A DNA stretch of 62,383 nt from Roseomonas aerilata DSM 19363 (GTDB lineage: Bacteria > Pseudomonadota > Alphaproteobacteria > Acetobacterales > Acetobacteraceae): NCBI RefSeq assembly GCF_000711725.1, contig NZ_JONP01000027.1, forward strand, positions 1 through 62,383, written 5' to 3'. Positions 1 to 9,410 of this stretch are shown here, piece by piece; the stretch's first letter is position 1; each line of letters begins with the position of its first letter. The notes under the pieces were generated by a model that saw nothing but the letters and a program-made list of their open reading frames with translations, ran no database searches and was not told the DNA's origin. The translations under genes were made by a program, and so were the position numbers.

Positions 1-287
1 ATCTGCCCGGCTGCCTGAAGGCGCTCCAGCAAAGCCCGGTGCAAGGCAGCCCAGACACCGGCCTCCTGCCAGTCCCGGAGCCTGCGCCAGCAACTCATCC
101 CAGAGCCGCACCCCATCTCAGAAGGCAGCATCTCCCAGGGCAGGCCGGACCGCAGCACGAACAGAATGCCGGTCAGCGCCGCCCTGTCGGGCAGCCGCGG
201 CCGCCCACCCTTGGGCTTGGGCCGCTCACGCGGCAGAAGCGGCTCGATCGCCGCCCAGAGATCATCCGGAACCAGGGGCTTCGCCAT
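1..287 (-). CDS. IS5-family transposase, N-terminal part (partial)
   Basis: This is the N-terminal ~95 residues of a DDE transposase of the IS5 family (IS427-like group). The frame starts with MAKPLVPDDLWAAIEPLLP, followed by a proline/lysine-rich GGRPRLPDR segment, ALTGILFVLRSGLPWEMLP and CGSGMSCWRRLRDW. This is the DUF4096-type N-terminal helix-turn-helix region of the family. The catalytic DDE residues would lie further left, outside the window. Translation starts at an ATG 40-45 bases inside the IS end, as usual for this group. The frame is open throughout the visible part, so this copy may be intact. Confidence 0.85.
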   Translation of the reverse strand, partial: MAKPLVPDDLWAAIEPLLPRERPKPKGGRPRLPDRAALTGILFVLRSGLPWEMLPSEMGCGSGMSCWRRLRDWQEAGVWAALHRALLERLQAAGQ

Positions 288-331
288 GCCCCGCAAAACG
301 CTCACCAGCAGGTTTCGTTAGGTGCTCTTAG
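1..331 (-). mobile_element. IS5-family insertion sequence, 5' end only (runs off the left edge)
   Basis: The element holds the start of a transposase (287 down to 1) and an end near 328-331. That end is recognisable because the same motif, GCACCTRACGAARCC read inward, closes a second, decayed copy at 24362. It sits inside a LysR-type regulator reading frame, so this copy interrupted that gene. The far end lies outside the window. The exact terminal base and any target duplication cannot be fixed from one end. Confidence 0.75.
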
Positions 332-644
332 AGCGACCCCGGGCATATGGCCGAGCACGACGAGGCCACCTTCGCCGCCCGGCCGGCGGCGCAGGTTGCG
401 GGCCAGCCGCTCATGGCTTTCCAGCAGGCCACGCGCATTCGCCAGCAGTTCGCGCGCCGCGATGTCGAGCCGAAGGCCCCGACCCACACGGTGAAACAGA
501 GAGAAGCCCAGCTCGGTCTCGAGGTCCCGGATGACGCGGCTGAGCGGAGAGGCCGAGATGTTGAGGAGCACGGAGGCGCGCGATGCTCTCCGTCTCTGCG
601 GCGCGGACGAAGGAGCGCAGGGCGCGGAGATCGAGCCTGTGCAT
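332..644 (-). pseudogene. LysR-family regulator fragment, frameshifted and cut by the IS
   Basis: The frame starting at 644 gives MHRLDLRALRSFVRAAETES, a typical LysR N-terminus. Near 590 it slips, and the next frame continues with ASVLLNISASPLSRVIRDLE, ELGFSLFHRVGRGL and a helix ending LARNLRRRPGG. Restoring one G in the run around 588-592 rejoins the helix-turn-helix, so this looks like a one-base deletion. About 100 residues in, the gene ends at the IS5 end near 331, and the effector domain is missing. Both lesions make it non-functional. Confidence 0.75.
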
Positions 645-816
645 CGTGGAGCCCGGACCAGGACCAACCGGGGCGCGACCTGGGGTTAACCGTGTGCTCC
701 CGGTCATGGAAGGTGCCGCATCACCTTATTGCGCCGGGCCGGCCCCCCATCCCTCAGGCGCTGGACCTGTCGGAGCGTGACTCCACCCCCCCTCTCCACG
801 CTTGTCCAGGGCCACC

Positions 817-2103
817 TCATCCCGCGGCCCCTTTGGCGCGGCGGGCCGTGGTCTCGATCAGCAAGGCCAGGGCGGCGAGGACGGCGCCGAGGCCGCAGAC
901 GGTGCTCCAGCCGCCGAAGTCCCAGGCCACCATGGCCCCGGCCGAGCCGGCCGCACCGCCGAGGAACATTCCGGTCATGAAGATCGTGTTGATTCGGCTG
1001 CGGGCGTCCGGTTGCAGGGCAAAGATGACGTGCTGGTTCGAAACGAGCGCGCTTTGCACCCCGAAGTCGAGCACGATCACACCTAGCACCAGCCCGCCCA
1101 GCGCCGACCAGGCGCCGAAGATGGCCCAGGCGGCGAGGGTGAGCAGGGCACCCAGCCCGATCACCAGCCGCGGCCCGCGCCGGTCGGCCAGACGCCCCGC
1201 CAAGGGCGCTGCCGCGATCCCAACCGCACCCACGATGCCGAACAGCCCGGCCACCTCCGAGCCGAGCGCGAAGGGCGGTCCTGCCAGCCTCAGGGCAAGC
1301 ACGGTCCAGAAGACGGAGAACGAGCCGAAGAGGGCGGCCTGCATCAGCGTCGCCCGCCGCAGCGCGGGCTGCCCACGCCAGAGATGCACGAGCGAGCGCA
1401 GCGCCTGGCGGTAGCCCATAGAGGCCGCCGCGGGCCGGCTGGGCAGGATGGCCGCCATCGCGGCTGCGGCGCCGAGCGCCAGGGGTACGGCGAGCCAGAA
1501 CATCGCCCGCCATCCGCCATGCGCGGCAACGAAGCCCCCGACGGTCCGGCTGAGCAGAATGCCCGTCAGGACCCCGCCGGTGACGATGCCCACCGTCGCG
1601 CCACGCCGCGCGGGCGAGGCGAGATGGGCGGCGAAGGGCACGATCTGCTGCGCCACCGTGGCGGTCATTCCCACAACAAGGGAAGCGAGGACGAGGATCG
1701 GTGCGCTGGGCGCCAGCGCCGCGAGAGCGAGCGCGGCGGCTAGGACGACGAACTGACCGACGATCAGCCGCTTCTGGTCCAGCAGATCACCGAGCGGCAG
1801 GAGCAGGAACAGGCTTGCTGCATAGCCGAGCTGCGTGGCCGTCGGGATCAGCGCAGTGGCGCCCGAGCCTGCGAAATCCTGCCCGATGATCCCAAGCATG
1901 GGTTGGTTGTAGTAGATGTTGGCGACGGCGATCCCCGCCGCGCCGGCCATGGCAAAGGTAAGGCCGGAGCCGAGCGCCGGAGGAAGCCGCCTAACGTCTT
2001 CCGGTCCTCTGCCGTGCTCCGGGGTGGTTGCCGCTTCGGGCGTGGCGGGTTGCGGCAGGTGGGGAGACGGCGGCGGCGTTTGTCGGAGGGAAGCGTCCAA
2101 CAC
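817..2103 (-). CDS. MFS transporter (drug/arabinose-efflux-like)
   Basis: This is an inner-membrane major facilitator protein of about 428 residues with twelve predicted hydrophobic segments. The first membrane stretch contains [17 protein letters not shown], which is typical of the YdhP/YtbD-type DHA1 exporters. The loop between helices 2 and 3 reads LGDLLDQKR, a form of the MFS motif A. A second such loop, [10 protein letters not shown], lies between helices 8 and 9. The N-terminal ~45 residues are proline-rich and not family-like, so the real start may be downstream of the GTG at 2103. It is divergent from a LysR regulator at 2198, which probably controls it. The substrate cannot be told. 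Confidence 0.85.
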   Translation of the reverse strand: MLDASLRQTPPPSPHLPQPATPEAATTPEHGRGPEDVRRLPPALGSGLTFAMAGAAGIAVANIYYNQPMLGIIGQDFAGSGATALIPTATQLGYAASLFLLLPLGDLLDQKRLIVGQFVVLAAALALAALAPSAPILVLASLVVGMTATVAQQIVPFAAHLASPARRGATVGIVTGGVLTGILLSRTVGGFVAAHGGWRAMFWLAVPLALGAAAAMAAILPSRPAAASMGYRQALRSLVHLWRGQPALRRATLMQAALFGSFSVFWTVLALRLAGPPFALGSEVAGLFGIVGAVGIAAAPLAGRLADRRGPRLVIGLGALLTLAAWAIFGAWSALGGLVLGVIVLDFGVQSALVSNQHVIFALQPDARSRINTIFMTGMFLGGAAGSAGAMVAWDFGGWSTVCGLGAVLAALALLIETTARRAKGAAG

Positions 2104-2155
2104 GGACCTTATCCTTTCTGCGGAGCCGGCTTTTTCGGCTCATAAAGCCCTCTGC

Positions 2156-2167
2156 TGTAGATCTACA
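2156..2167. promoter_or_regulatory. Perfect 12-bp palindrome between divergent MFS and LysR genes
   Basis: TGTAGATCTACA is a perfect inverted repeat in the 94-base gap between the MFS start (2103) and the LysR start (2198). LysR regulators usually bind palindromic T-N11-A sites in exactly such divergent gaps, so this is the best operator candidate. The role is inferred from position and symmetry only. Confidence 0.45.
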
Positions 2168-2197
2168 TTTTGATGGGGCAGTATAACGCCGGCGGAT

Positions 2198-3079
2198 ATG
2201 ATCAACCTCTCTAACCTCGCCGTGCTGGTGGAGGCGGTTCAGGCGGGCAGCCTAGCGGCTGCGGCCCGCCGCCTGCGGATCACGCCGATGCTCGCTTCCC
2301 GCCGCCTGGCAGAATTGGAGGAGGAGGTTGGGGCGCGCCTGATGCACCGGACCACGCGCTCGCTGTCCCTCACCGTGGAGGGTGAGGCCTTCCTGCCCCA
2401 TGCCCGCGCCTTGCTGGAGGAGGAGGCAATGGCCCGCGCTTCCGTCCGTCCGCTTTCGGCCGGGGTGACAGGGACGCTGCGGGTAACGGCCTCGGTGCCC
2501 TTCGGCCGGAAGGTGGTGGCGCCCCTGGTCGCCAGCTTCCTAAGGGATCATCCAGGACTGCAGGTGGACCTGCTGCTGAACGACGGGATCGTCGATATCG
2601 TGGCGCAGGGTTTGGACCTCGCCATCCGCATTGCCTCGCTGCGCGAGAACACGCTCGTCGCCAGGAGGCTGGCCGACAATCCACGCGGGCTCTACGCCGC
2701 GCCAGCCTACCTCGCGGAGCACGGCGTGCCGAAGGCGCCGGCGGATCTCGCGCGCCACCGCTGCCTCGCTCTGACGGGGGTGAGCCACTGGAGCTTCCTG
2801 CAGGGCGGCAGAACCCTGCGGCAGCGCGTCTCCGGGCCCTTCACCGCCAGCTCCGTGGAGGCGCTGCATCAGGCATGCCTGGGCGGGCTCGGCGTCACCA
2901 TGCTGTCGGCCTGGGACGTGCGGGAGGAGGTGTCGGCGGGCCACCTGCTACCGATCCGGATGGGCGCCTGGGAACCCGAGGGGCTGGCGATCTGGGCGGT
3001 CTACCCGAGCGCGCGGCTGGTCCCGCCGAAGGTGCGGCTGTTCATTGCCGCGCTCGAGGAGCGTCTCCGGCAGAACTGA
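2198..3079 (+). CDS. LysR-family transcriptional regulator
   Basis: This is a 293-residue regulator. It has an N-terminal winged helix-turn-helix (about residues 3-60, including GSLAAAARRLRITPMLASRR) and a C-terminal periplasmic-binding-type effector domain from about residue 90. The length matches the family. The variant RITPMLASRRLAELEEEVGARL places it near the AaeR/PecT-like group. It is transcribed away from the MFS exporter gene, with a palindromic site between them. The simplest reading is a local regulator of that exporter; the inducer is unknown. Confidence 0.9.
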   Translation: MINLSNLAVLVEAVQAGSLAAAARRLRITPMLASRRLAELEEEVGARLMHRTTRSLSLTVEGEAFLPHARALLEEEAMARASVRPLSAGVTGTLRVTASVPFGRKVVAPLVASFLRDHPGLQVDLLLNDGIVDIVAQGLDLAIRIASLRENTLVARRLADNPRGLYAAPAYLAEHGVPKAPADLARHRCLALTGVSHWSFLQGGRTLRQRVSGPFTASSVEALHQACLGGLGVTMLSAWDVREEVSAGHLLPIRMGAWEPEGLAIWAVYPSARLVPPKVRLFIAALEERLRQN

Positions 3080-3192
3080 ACGGCCCCTGTTGTGAAGTGC
3101 CCCCCCCGAAGAGCGCGGCTGAAGCGATCACCCGGCTTCCGCGCTGGGGATAGCGCCGGGCGGGAAGGGGGCAACGCGGGGTACGGTCCTTA

Positions 3193-3289
3193 CATTGTCA
3201 ATGATCGAGCGCTCGTCCGTTCAAACACTCGCCGCAAAGCGGCGGTCGGCGCCCTGTCGCTCGGATGCTCCGGCATTAATGTTGACAAT
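3193..3289. promoter_or_regulatory. Candidate operator pair upstream of the ABC operon
   Basis: CATTGTCAATG (3193-3203) is a palindrome around a central T. The half-site TTGACAAT recurs at 3282-3289 in opposite orientation (ATTGTCAA / TTGACAAT), 50-150 bases upstream of the binding-protein start at 3342. Short A/T-rich palindromes with GT/AC cores are typical of GntR/FCD regulators, and the operon ends with such a regulator (8609-9262). TTGACA at 3282 could also be a -35 element, although no good -10 is seen. Confidence 0.4.
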
Positions 3290-3341
3290 CCGCGTGCCCG
3301 CCTGCTCCCCTGCTGGCAACAAACGTACAAGGGAACAGGAA

Positions 3342-4652
3342 ATGTCTCGAAGCTCGTTCGGTTGGCTGCGCGCGGGCGCCGCGGCCCTGGGCCTCTTCGC
3401 CGCCATGCCGGCAGCGATGGCCCAGCCGACCGCCGCCAACCCACAGACCGTCACCATGTGGAGCCACTGGCCGGACGAAGCCTCCAAGCGCAACTATGTC
3501 GAGGCCCGCGTCCGCGCCTTCGAGGCAGCGAACCCCCAGTGCCGGATTCGGCTGAGTTTCATTCAGAAGGCGGACATCTACACCTCGGCCCGGGCTGCCG
3601 TGCGCACCGGCCAGGCTCCCGACATCTTCTGGCTTGAGCCGGACGAGATCGCCTTCGCACGGAACGGCTTTCTTGAGCCGCTCGACAGATACGTCGACCT
3701 GAACGGCCTGGAGGATTGGGCGCGCACCTCTTGGTCGCATAACGGTCGCGTCTACGGGCTCCCACTAGAGGCCTATACGGTCGAACTCTATTATAACCGC
3801 GACCGCGTTCGCGCACTTGGCGTGGAGGTTCCGGCCAGTGGTCAGCTGAACCAGGCGCAGTTCACCGATCTCGTCCGCCGCGGCGTCGCGGCCGGCATCA
3901 CGCCGCTCGCGCAGGGCGTCGCGGACCGGCCCTTCCCGGGTGCCTACTTCCTGGAGGAGGTGCTGCTCCGCCGCCTCGGCCCCGACGATTATCGCAAGCT
4001 CCTGACCGGCCATCTGCCTTTCCGCGACCCGCGCGTGATGGCCGCGATGACCTGGGTGCGCGAGCTCGTGGACATCGGCGCCTATCCCCGCAGCATGGCG
4101 ACGCTGAAGCTCGGCGAATCCCACTACTACTTCCACACCAACCCGGGCGCGCTGATGTTCCCGATCGCCAGCTGGTACACCGGCCGCGCCTTCGTACCGC
4201 CCGAGAGCGGCGGCCAGCCTCCCGGCTTCCCGCTCGGCCTGATGCAGTACCCCGTGATGGACAACAGCGACTGCCCGGAGTGCAAGACGCTCGCCGTTGG
4301 CGGCAGCTACGTCATGTACTCGCGCAGCCGGAACAAGGAATGCGCCGGCGCCCTGCTCAACTCTTTCGTCAACATCGAGAGCGGCAACCAGTGGATGGAG
4401 AGCGTCCTCCTCCAGACGGGCATCCGCACCGATCCCAGCCGCATCTCGGGTATTAACGCGCCCTATTTCCGTGAGCTGCAGCAGCGTTCCGAAGGCGCGC
4501 GCTTCTTCATCGGCACGCCCCTGCAGTACATGACCGGCCGCTGCGCCGATACCTTCCAGCAGGTGCTGAACCGTGCGCTGCCCGGCGGGCAGATCTCGCC
4601 CCAGGACGCGGCGGCGCAGATGGACGCGGCCTGCGCCGCGGCGCCGCAGTAA
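3342..4652 (+). CDS. Sugar-type ABC transporter substrate-binding protein
   Basis: This is a periplasmic binding protein of family 1 (UgpB/MalE-like), 436 residues. The ATG at 3342 is chosen because AGGA lies just upstream and the protein then begins with a clear signal peptide (SSFGWLRAG, hydrophobic AAALGLFAAMPAAMA, cleavage after AMA). The mature part opens with QTVTMWSHWPDE, the usual first beta strand of these proteins. FFIGTPLQYMTGRC and VGGSYVMYSRSRNKECAG near the C-terminus fit the family's second lobe. It is the first gene of a six-gene operon with two permeases and an ATPase. The ligand is probably a sugar, polyol or related carbohydrate. Confidence 0.9.
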   Translation: MSRSSFGWLRAGAAALGLFAAMPAAMAQPTAANPQTVTMWSHWPDEASKRNYVEARVRAFEAANPQCRIRLSFIQKADIYTSARAAVRTGQAPDIFWLEPDEIAFARNGFLEPLDRYVDLNGLEDWARTSWSHNGRVYGLPLEAYTVELYYNRDRVRALGVEVPASGQLNQAQFTDLVRRGVAAGITPLAQGVADRPFPGAYFLEEVLLRRLGPDDYRKLLTGHLPFRDPRVMAAMTWVRELVDIGAYPRSMATLKLGESHYYFHTNPGALMFPIASWYTGRAFVPPESGGQPPGFPLGLMQYPVMDNSDCPECKTLAVGGSYVMYSRSRNKECAGALLNSFVNIESGNQWMESVLLQTGIRTDPSRISGINAPYFRELQQRSEGARFFIGTPLQYMTGRCADTFQQVLNRALPGGQISPQDAAAQMDAACAAAPQ

Positions 4653-4662
4653 GGGGCGCCAC

Positions 4663-5634
4663 GTGCCCGCACAGGCCGAAACCGCGCGCATCGCCGTACC
4701 CGCCACGCCGCGCCGGTGGTGGCCCGCATCACGGCAGGGGGGGCGCGATCCCGGCGCCCCCTCCTGGCTCACCCTCATGGTCTTCCTTGCGCCGGCGCTG
4801 GTGCTCTATGCGGGGCTGACCGCCTATCCCGTTGTCCGCACCTTCGCCGATAGTCTCTACGACCTGGAGAACATGGACGCGCCGCGCTTCATCGGCCTCG
4901 CCCACTTCCTTCAGATCTGGTCCGACGAGACCTTTCTCCGCGCGATCCGCAACACCCTCGTCTGGTCCTTCATCGCGCCGTTCCTTGATGTCGCGACTGG
5001 GCTGCTACTGGCCCTCTGCCTCTATGCCGGCGTGCCCTTCGCCCGCTTCCTCCGTATCGCCTGGTTCACGCCTGTTCTCCTCTCCTACGTCGTTGTCTCG
5101 ATCCTCTGGCTCTGGATCTACAACTACGACTGGGGCGCGCTGAACCTTGCCCTCCGCGCAATGGGTCTCGACGGATGGGCCCGCGCGTGGCTCGGTGAGT
5201 CGAACACCGCGCTCGCGGCCCTGATGGTCACCCATGCCTGGAAATGGGCCGGCTTTAACATGGTCGTCTGCCTCGCCGCCCTGCACGCGCTTCCTTCCGA
5301 GGTGCTGGAAGCCGCCGAGCTCGACCACTGCGGCTGGGTTGCCAAGCTGCGCCATATTATCATTCCGCTGATGCGGCCGACGCTGCTCAACCTCTACATC
5401 CTTGCCTTCATCGGCAAGATGAAGGTCTTCGACCTCGTCTGGATCATGACGCAGGGTGGCCCGATGTGGTCCACCGAGACCGTCTCCACCTACGTCTACA
5501 AACGCGCCTTCGCCTGGAACACCTTCGACCTCGGCTATCCCTCCGCCATTGCCGTCGTCTGGTTCGTCATTGTCCTGGCCGCCGCCGCCCTGCTGCATCT
5601 GGCCTTTCGGCAGCGCGAAAAGCTGGAGTACTGA
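4663..5634 (+). CDS. Sugar ABC transporter permease (MalF/UgpA type)
   Basis: This is an inner-membrane permease with six hydrophobic segments. The first is LTLMVFLAPALVLYAGLTAYP. The cytoplasmic EAA loop reads EVLEAAELDHCGWVAKLRHIIIP and contacts the ATPase. The GTG at 4663 is preferred: it lies ten bases after the binding-protein stop with GGGGCG before it, and gives 323 residues. A more upstream start would overlap the previous gene by 80 bases. It works with the second permease at 5637 to form the membrane channel. Confidence 0.88.
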   Translation: MPAQAETARIAVPATPRRWWPASRQGGRDPGAPSWLTLMVFLAPALVLYAGLTAYPVVRTFADSLYDLENMDAPRFIGLAHFLQIWSDETFLRAIRNTLVWSFIAPFLDVATGLLLALCLYAGVPFARFLRIAWFTPVLLSYVVVSILWLWIYNYDWGALNLALRAMGLDGWARAWLGESNTALAALMVTHAWKWAGFNMVVCLAALHALPSEVLEAAELDHCGWVAKLRHIIIPLMRPTLLNLYILAFIGKMKVFDLVWIMTQGGPMWSTETVSTYVYKRAFAWNTFDLGYPSAIAVVWFVIVLAAAALLHLAFRQREKLEY

Positions 5635-5636
5635 GC

Positions 5637-6500
5637 GTGTCGGACATCTCCATGAAAGCGCAGGGATGGGGCGACCGGCTGACGGGGCTTCTCCGCCGCG
5701 GCCCGTTGCTCGCTGTGCTCGTGCTCTACACCCTCTACACCACGCTACCCTTCCTCTGGGTTGGCGCCATGTCTCTCCGCACCACCGCCGAGATCAGCGC
5801 CGACCACTACGGCCTGCCCTCTCCCGCGCATTGGGGAAAGTTCCGGGCGGCCTGGGTGGACAGCAACTTCGCCGGCTACTTCTGGAACAGCACCGTCGTC
5901 GTCGTCACCGCGGTCGTGGTCGTGACGGTTCTCGGGGCCATGGCAGCTCATGCGCTGGCCCGCTACAAGTTCCCCGGCAACCGCCTGCTCTACTTCATCC
6001 TCTTCTCCTCCATCATCTTCCCGCCGCAGATCGTCCTTCTCTCGTTGTTCCAGATCCTCGTGAACTACGACCTCTACAACACGCGCATCGGCCTCATCCT
6101 CGTCTATGTCTCGCTTCAACTGCCGCTCACCGTCTTCATCCTCGAGGCCTTTTTCGCCCGCATCCCACAGGACCTGTTCGAGGCCGCGCGCATCGACGGC
6201 TATACCGATCTTCAGATCTTCCTCCGCATCGTGGTTCCCGTGGGAATGCCCGCGATCGTCACCACGGTCATCCTCAACTTCGTCCATCTCTGGAACGAGT
6301 ACCTCTTCGCCGTCGTGCTCGTCAGCGACGAGGAGCTGCGGACCCTGCCGGTCGGCATCCAGCGCTTCATGGGCGACTACTTCCAGGACATCGGCATGAT
6401 CGCGACCGGCGTGATGATCGCCGTCATCCCAGTGATCGTCGTCTACGCCTTTTTTTCCGAGAAGCTGATCCAGGGAATGACGGCAGGCGCCGTCAAGTAG
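5637..6500 (+). CDS. Sugar ABC transporter permease (MalG/UgpE type)
   Basis: This second permease of the carbohydrate importer has 287 residues and six membrane segments, and opens with [20 protein letters not shown]. The EAA loop reads [20 protein letters not shown], followed by [12 protein letters not shown]. The GTG at 5637 starts two bases after the stop of the first permease, suggesting coupled translation; an ATG at 5652 is the alternative. The C-terminus ends [12 protein letters not shown], a common form in MalG-like proteins. Confidence 0.88.
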   Translation: MSDISMKAQGWGDRLTGLLRRGPLLAVLVLYTLYTTLPFLWVGAMSLRTTAEISADHYGLPSPAHWGKFRAAWVDSNFAGYFWNSTVVVVTAVVVVTVLGAMAAHALARYKFPGNRLLYFILFSSIIFPPQIVLLSLFQILVNYDLYNTRIGLILVYVSLQLPLTVFILEAFFARIPQDLFEAARIDGYTDLQIFLRIVVPVGMPAIVTTVILNFVHLWNEYLFAVVLVSDEELRTLPVGIQRFMGDYFQDIGMIATGVMIAVIPVIVVYAFFSEKLIQGMTAGAVK

Positions 6501-6510
6501 GGGAACGACC

Positions 6511-7623
6511 ATGGCAACTGTCCAGCTGCAGGATGTCTGCAAACGCTACGGCGGCGCGGGAGGCCTTACCGCCGTTCAGGATGTCAGCCTCACCGTCGCT
6601 GATGGGGAGTTCATGGTGCTGCTCGGCCCCTCCGGCTGCGGCAAGTCCACCACGCTGCGCATGATCGCCGGGCTGGAAAGCATCAGCGACGGCCGTCTGG
6701 CCATCGATGGACGCGCGATGAATGCGGTGCCTGCCAAGGATCGCGACATCGCCATGGTGTTCCAGTCCTACGCGCTCTATCCGCACATGACGGTCGCCGA
6801 TAACCTCTCCTTCGGCCTCAAGCGCCGCGGCACCCCGCGCGCCGAAATCGAGCGCCGCGTGACGGCTACGGCCGCGATGCTCGGCCTCACCGAATACCTT
6901 GCCCGCCGCCCCGCCGCGCTTTCCGGCGGTCAGCGCCAGCGTGTCGCCCTCGGCCGCGCCATCGTCCGGGAACCGAAGGTCTTCCTTTTCGACGAACCCC
7001 TCTCCAATCTCGACGCCGCACTCCGCGTCGCCACCCGCAACGAACTGACGCGCCTGCACCGCCGCCTCGGCGCCACCATGATCTACGTCACCCATGACCA
7101 GGTGGAGGCGATGACCATGGGCAGCCGTATCTGCGTCATGAACCGCGGGCGCATTGCCCAGGTGGGCGCCCCACTCGACGTCTATCGCAACCCCGCCGAC
7201 ACCTTCGTCGCCCGGTTCCTCGGCAGCCCGCCGATGAACCTCCTGCCCGCCCGCCTCCGCCACGCCGCGGCGGGCACGGTTGCCCTGGTTGCAGGTGCCG
7301 AGGTCCCGCTGACTCGGTGGTCCGACGCTGCTCTCGCCGGCATCGCGGAGGCAAGCTTCGGTATACGCCCGGAGGACATGGTTCTGCTTCCCTCCGATGC
7401 TGGGCCGCAGCCCTCCATCACCGGCACGGTAGCCAGCGTCGAGCCGCTCGGCGCCGAAACCCTTCTCCTGGTGGACACGGAGGGCGGGGAGGTCACCGCC
7501 CGGCTGCATCGCGACACGGCCGCGTGCCCCGGAGATGCGGTCCGCCTCGGAATTCCCTCCACGGCCGCCTATCTCTTCGGCTCCGATGGCCGTGCCATCG
7601 CCACCGACCGGGCCGTGAACTAG
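6511..7623 (+). CDS. Sugar ABC transporter ATP-binding protein (UgpC/MalK type)
   Basis: This 370-residue ATPase should power the importer made by the four upstream genes. Walker A is GPSGCGKST (residues 39-47), the signature is LSGGQ (137-141) and Walker B is FLFDEP (158-163), followed by the D-loop NLDAALR. After residue ~240 there is a TOBE/OB-fold regulatory domain containing FGIRPEDM, as in MalK and UgpC. It starts ten bases after the second permease. The stop TAG overlaps the GTG start of the next gene by one base. Confidence 0.93.
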   Translation: MATVQLQDVCKRYGGAGGLTAVQDVSLTVADGEFMVLLGPSGCGKSTTLRMIAGLESISDGRLAIDGRAMNAVPAKDRDIAMVFQSYALYPHMTVADNLSFGLKRRGTPRAEIERRVTATAAMLGLTEYLARRPAALSGGQRQRVALGRAIVREPKVFLFDEPLSNLDAALRVATRNELTRLHRRLGATMIYVTHDQVEAMTMGSRICVMNRGRIAQVGAPLDVYRNPADTFVARFLGSPPMNLLPARLRHAAAGTVALVAGAEVPLTRWSDAALAGIAEASFGIRPEDMVLLPSDAGPQPSITGTVASVEPLGAETLLLVDTEGGEVTARLHRDTAACPGDAVRLGIPSTAAYLFGSDGRAIATDRAVN

Positions 7624-8612
7624 TGCTTCGCATCGGCCTCGCTGGCGCCGGCATGGTCAGCCGGCACCACCTCATCGCCTGGCGCGCCCAGTCCCACCGT
7701 GCCCAGGTCGTCGCGATCGCCGATCCGAGCGACGCCGCCGCCGCGACGCGCGCGGAGGAGTTCGGCATCCCACGCCGCTATCCCGACACCGCCGCCATGC
7801 TCGAGGCGGAAGGGCTCGACGCCCTCGACATCGCCTCCCCGCGCGAAACCCATGTCGCGATCGTGGAGGCCGCCACCGGCCGCGGCATTCCGACGCTTTG
7901 CCAGAAGCCCCTGGCGCCGAGCCTGGCCGAGGCCGAGGCCCTTGTCGCGCGGGTCGCCGGCCGTGCCCGGCTCATGGTCCACGAGAACTGGCGGTTCCGT
8001 CCCTATTACCGCGACATGCGCGCCTGGATTGCCGAGGGCCGCATCGGCACCCCGCGCCAGGCGCTCGCGACCCTCCTGACCGCCGGCATGCTCCCCGGCC
8101 CGGACGGCGCCCGCCCCGCGCTTACCCGCCAACCCTTCATGCGCGACCTCGACCGCATGCTGGTGGCGGAGGTTCTGATCCATCACCTGGATACCCTCCG
8201 CTTCCTCCTCGGTCCGCTCGTCGTCGAAGCGGCGACGCTTGGCCGCACCTGCCCGGAACTGCGCGGAGAGGACCGCGCGACGATCGCCATGACGGGGCCG
8301 GACAGCCTCGCTGCTGTCCTCATCGGCAACATGTCCGTCGCCGGCGCGGCTCCCACCCAGACCGACGATGTCACCATCATCGGCGACAAGGGTACGATCC
8401 GCCTCGCCGGTGACCTGATGACATGGAACGGGGAGGGGCGGGACGAGCGCCGCTACGATCTCGCGGCCTGCTACCAGGGTTCCTACGATGCGGTCATCGC
8501 CCACTTCCTCGACCGGCTGGCGGACGGCGCACCGTTCGAAACCTCCCCGGCCGACAACCTCCAGACGCTGCGCCTGGTGGAGGACTGCTACGCCCGGGCG
8601 GCCCCGTCATGA
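7623..8612 (+). CDS. Gfo/Idh/MocA-family oxidoreductase
   Basis: This is an NAD(P)-dependent sugar or polyol dehydrogenase of 329 residues. The Rossmann motif GLAGAGMVS is near the N-terminus. CQKPLAPSLAEAEALV carries the family's EKP-like lysine motif (here QKP), and HENWRFRPYYR and VLIHHLDTLRFLLGP come from the C-terminal catalytic domain. The GTG overlaps the stop of the ATPase gene (TAGTG), so the genes are translationally coupled. Its position in the operon suggests it oxidises the imported substrate or a derivative. Confidence 0.88.
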   Translation: MLRIGLAGAGMVSRHHLIAWRAQSHRAQVVAIADPSDAAAATRAEEFGIPRRYPDTAAMLEAEGLDALDIASPRETHVAIVEAATGRGIPTLCQKPLAPSLAEAEALVARVAGRARLMVHENWRFRPYYRDMRAWIAEGRIGTPRQALATLLTAGMLPGPDGARPALTRQPFMRDLDRMLVAEVLIHHLDTLRFLLGPLVVEAATLGRTCPELRGEDRATIAMTGPDSLAAVLIGNMSVAGAAPTQTDDVTIIGDKGTIRLAGDLMTWNGEGRDERRYDLAACYQGSYDAVIAHFLDRLADGAPFETSPADNLQTLRLVEDCYARAAPS

Positions 8613-9262
8613 GCTCGCCGGAACCCGAGATCGTCCAGGCCCTGCAGGAGGAGATCATCTTTGGCCGCCTGCCGCCGGGCACCCGCTTGGTGGAAGACGC
8701 ACTCCTCGCCCGCTTCGGCGTTTCCCGGCACTATGTCCGACAGGCGCTGGACCGCCTCGAACGCCTCGGCCTGGCTGTCGGCGAGCGCAACAAGGGCTTC
8801 ACCGTCCGCTCCCTCTCTCCGGTTGAGGTGGAGCAGATCTACGAGGTCCGGGAACTCGTGCAACGCCAGGCCGCGCTCCGCATTCCGCTGCCGGCCCCGC
8901 CCGCATTGATCGAGGCGCTGAACGCCATCAACGCCGAACTGGCCGGATACATGGAGACGCGCGACCTCCGCGGGGTGCACGAGGCCAACGACCGGTTCCA
9001 TCTCCGACTCTTCGGCGCCTGCGGGAACGATCACCTTCTGGCGACCGTGCAGCACTATATGCGCCTCAGCCTCCCCGTCCGGGCGAAGACGCTCGCGGAT
9101 GTGGACTCTCTCCGCGTCTCGCACGGACAGCACCAGCTCATGATCCAGATGCTCCAGGGACACGATAACTGGGTTCTCGCCCAGCTCTGCGTCGATCACC
9201 TCCAGCCCAGCAAGAACGAGTACTTTGCCCGCGCCAAGCTCCGCGACACGCACGCGGCGTAA
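8609..9262 (+). CDS. GntR-family regulator with FCD domain
   Basis: This is a 217-residue regulator. The N-terminal winged helix-turn-helix (about residues 5-70) includes GRLPPGTRLVEDALLARFGVS and VRQALDRLERLGLA. A C-terminal all-helical FCD ligand-binding domain follows from residue ~80, with HEANDRFHLRLFGACGN and VSHGQHQLMIQ. The histidines there match the metal-binding residues of the family. The ATG overlaps the dehydrogenase stop (ATGA). As last gene of the ABC operon it probably controls that operon, and palindromes suited to it lie at 3193-3289. Confidence 0.9.
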   Translation: MSSPEPEIVQALQEEIIFGRLPPGTRLVEDALLARFGVSRHYVRQALDRLERLGLAVGERNKGFTVRSLSPVEVEQIYEVRELVQRQAALRIPLPAPPALIEALNAINAELAGYMETRDLRGVHEANDRFHLRLFGACGNDHLLATVQHYMRLSLPVRAKTLADVDSLRVSHGQHQLMIQMLQGHDNWVLAQLCVDHLQPSKNEYFARAKLRDTHAA

Positions 9263-9410
9263 TGGCGGATGCCAGACAGGTCCGGATGGCACCCGGCACG
9301 GCTTATGTGACTGGCCAATGCATCGCCCTTGTGCCGAAGCCGTCCGGGTGCGGGCGCGCGAGAGGCGCGTTCGACCGCTCGGGCGCTGCCGGCCGACGCG
9401 ATGTCCCTTG

